Below, in pieces: positions 5,461 through 6,696 of a stretch of 6,696 nt of DNA. The position numbers were made by a program, and so were the translations under genes. The first letter of the stretch is position 1; every line of letters starts with the position of its first letter. The notes beneath the pieces were generated by a model, which worked only from the letters and a program-made list of their open reading frames with translations, was not told the DNA's origin and searched no databases. This DNA comes from DATJPD01 sp036394195. Its GTDB lineage: Bacteria > Pseudomonadota > Alphaproteobacteria > CACIAM-22H2. The stretch spans positions 1-6,696 of the forward strand of contig DASWFO010000092.1 in the NCBI GenBank assembly GCA_036394195.1, read 5' to 3'.

Positions 5461-6696
5461 ATGGCCATACTTCGACACCCAGGACCGCTTCCCCGCTGGC
5501 TGTGGCTGACTCTCGCGGTCCCGGATCCGCCGACCAACGGTCAGTTCCTCTATTCCAAAGGCCTCATTCAGGCAGCGGCGTCGGCCGGGGTGAGCCTCGA
5601 CATTGTCGCTCTCGGCCGGCCTTACGATGCACCGCAGCATAAGATCGCCGACGGGCTCCACCGCTGGTGGATCGCCCACGACCCTCCGCGGTCGCGCTGG
5701 GCCAGTCTCGTCTCGCCGCTGCCTCACATGGCCAACATGGCGAACACGCGGGCGATGCGGCGGCACCTGTTGGATCAACTCGCCGCCGCCGAGGGGCAGG
5801 ACGCCGGTTGGGACGCGATCGTGTTCGACAGCCTGGCTGCGGCTTGGGCGCAGCGTGACGTGCTGGCGGCCATCGAGCGGGCGCGGCGGCGGCCGGCGCT
5901 GATCTATCTCGCCCACAACCACGAGAGCAGCGTGGCCCAGCGCGTGGCCGCCATTCACCCGCATCCGGTGAAGCGCCAGATCAACCGCGCCGACGCGCTC
6001 AAGGTCGGTCGGCTGGAGCGGTCGCTCGCCGCAGGCGCCGATCTGATCACGGCGAACTCACCGGAGGATTGCGCCCTGTTCCGCCGCGATTATCCGGACA
6101 AGCCGGTGCGATGCCTGCGTCCGGTATTCGTCGGCACTCCTGTGTTGTCACGGCGCATCGGGCCCGACGTGCCGCGGCGCGCCGTCATGCTCGGCAGCTA
6201 CGACTGGCTGCCCAAGCGCCTGAACCTCGTCGAGTTCCTGCACGCCGCCGATCCGTTGTTCGCCGCCGCCGGCGTCGAGCTGCAGGTCATCGGCGCCGCC
6301 AAGCCCGCCTTCATCGCGCAGCTGCGCCGGACCGTGCGCGCCACCACATTCACCGGCCCGGTCGACGATCCGGCTCCGTATCTGGCCGCGGCGCGGCTCG
6401 GCGTGATTGCCGAGCGCGTCGGCGGCGGCTTCAAGCTGAAGACGCTCGACTACGTGTTCAACCGGGTCCCGGTGGCGGCACTGGCCGGAACCATGCCGGG
6501 CATGCCGCTCCGCGATGCCGACACCGCCGTCATCAGTCCCGATGCCGCAGCGCTCGCCCGCCGCGTCATCGACCTGATCGACGACTTTTCAGCCCTCAAC
6601 CGGATGCAGGTGCGCGCCTACCAGGCGTGCCGCGGCGTGTTCGATCTCGCCGCCGGCGGCCGGTCGCTGCTCGCCGCCGTCTCCCACGCCACGCCC
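5461..6696 (+). CDS. GT4-type (group 1) glycosyltransferase, C-terminus beyond the right edge
   Basis: The frame is open from the ATG to the window end (412 codons, no stop). An N-terminal domain opens with a beta strand and PDPPTNGQFLYSKGL (21-35), the usual GT4 loop before the first helix. A second domain starts near LGSYDWLPKRLNLVEFL (244-260), a common start of the donor-binding domain in this group. It continues with LQVIGAA (275-281) and the nucleotide-sugar region ERVGGGFKLKTLDY (318-331), including Glu318 and the GGG loop. GT4 enzymes are retaining transferases using nucleotide sugars, often in exopolysaccharide or lipopolysaccharide synthesis at the inner membrane; donor and acceptor are unknown. 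The position usually held by a second Glu seems to be Asp330. The true start may be TTG 5455, which fits the ribosome binding site better, or ATG 5389. No membrane segment is evident. Confidence 0.85.
   Translation, partial: MAILRHPGPLPRWLWLTLAVPDPPTNGQFLYSKGLIQAAASAGVSLDIVALGRPYDAPQHKIADGLHRWWIAHDPPRSRWASLVSPLPHMANMANTRAMRRHLLDQLAAAEGQDAGWDAIVFDSLAAAWAQRDVLAAIERARRRPALIYLAHNHESSVAQRVAAIHPHPVKRQINRADALKVGRLERSLAAGADLITANSPEDCALFRRDYPDKPVRCLRPVFVGTPVLSRRIGPDVPRRAVMLGSYDWLPKRLNLVEFLHAADPLFAAAGVELQVIGAAKPAFIAQLRRTVRATTFTGPVDDPAPYLAAARLGVIAERVGGGFKLKTLDYVFNRVPVAALAGTMPGMPLRDADTAVISPDAAALARRVIDLIDDFSALNRMQVRAYQACRGVFDLAAGGRSLLAAVSHATP

Noticed and set aside
4587..5642. A 351-codon plus-strand frame spanning the end of the iorB-like gene into the glycosyltransferase gene
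   Set aside because: It is out of frame with both real genes, crosses a strong terminator hairpin and is extremely Arg-rich.

Overview
The window is GC-rich DNA from what is most likely an alphaproteobacterium, probably of the order Hyphomicrobiales (the Bradyrhizobium, Rhodopseudomonas and Xanthobacteraceae side). The reasons are codon use dominated by G or C in third positions, family matches recognised by eye, and a GC-rich intergenic palindrome of a kind common in that class. No database could be searched, so the placement is an inference.

Layout from left to right. Positions 1-54 (minus strand) hold the first 18 codons of a transaldolase gene that runs off the left edge. Ten bases upstream of it, on the same strand, is a complete HAD-superfamily hydrolase gene (65-760); the two look co-transcribed. 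Positions 761-1581 carry no gene I can support, only small palindromes, an 11-bp tandem repeat and a 9-bp inverted repeat, possibly decayed mobile or repeat DNA. A RidA/YjgF/UK114-family gene with an export signal lies at 1582-2034 (minus). A 469-bp intergenic region (2035-2503) separates it from a divergent two-gene operon: iorA-like (2504-2998), encoding a small protein with two [2Fe-2S] clusters, and iorB-like (3013-5208), encoding a large molybdenum hydroxylase subunit with a Tat signal. A 15-bp GC-rich hairpin just after the iorB stop closes the operon, followed by a second palindrome that looks like a dispersed repeat. From about 5461 to the right edge there is a GT4-type glycosyltransferase gene, 412 codons of which are visible.

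How the genes work together: the IorA/IorB pair should form an enzyme of the isoquinoline 1-oxidoreductase/periplasmic aldehyde dehydrogenase type. Electrons would pass from the molybdenum cofactor on IorB through the two iron-sulfur clusters of IorA to an acceptor not encoded here. Only IorB has a signal, so IorA is probably carried across the membrane with it. The divergent RidA-like protein also looks exported, so both transcription units feed the same compartment and may share control through the region between them, which contains a long imperfect inverted repeat with ATTGCA motifs. The RidA-like protein lacks the usual catalytic arginine. The HAD/transaldolase pair and the glycosyltransferase look like unrelated neighbours.

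I see no CRISPR array, tRNA, rRNA, intact transposase or defence system, and no convincing wholly new system. The points most worth following are the shared regulatory region, the atypical exported RidA-like protein and the missing electron acceptor for IorAB.
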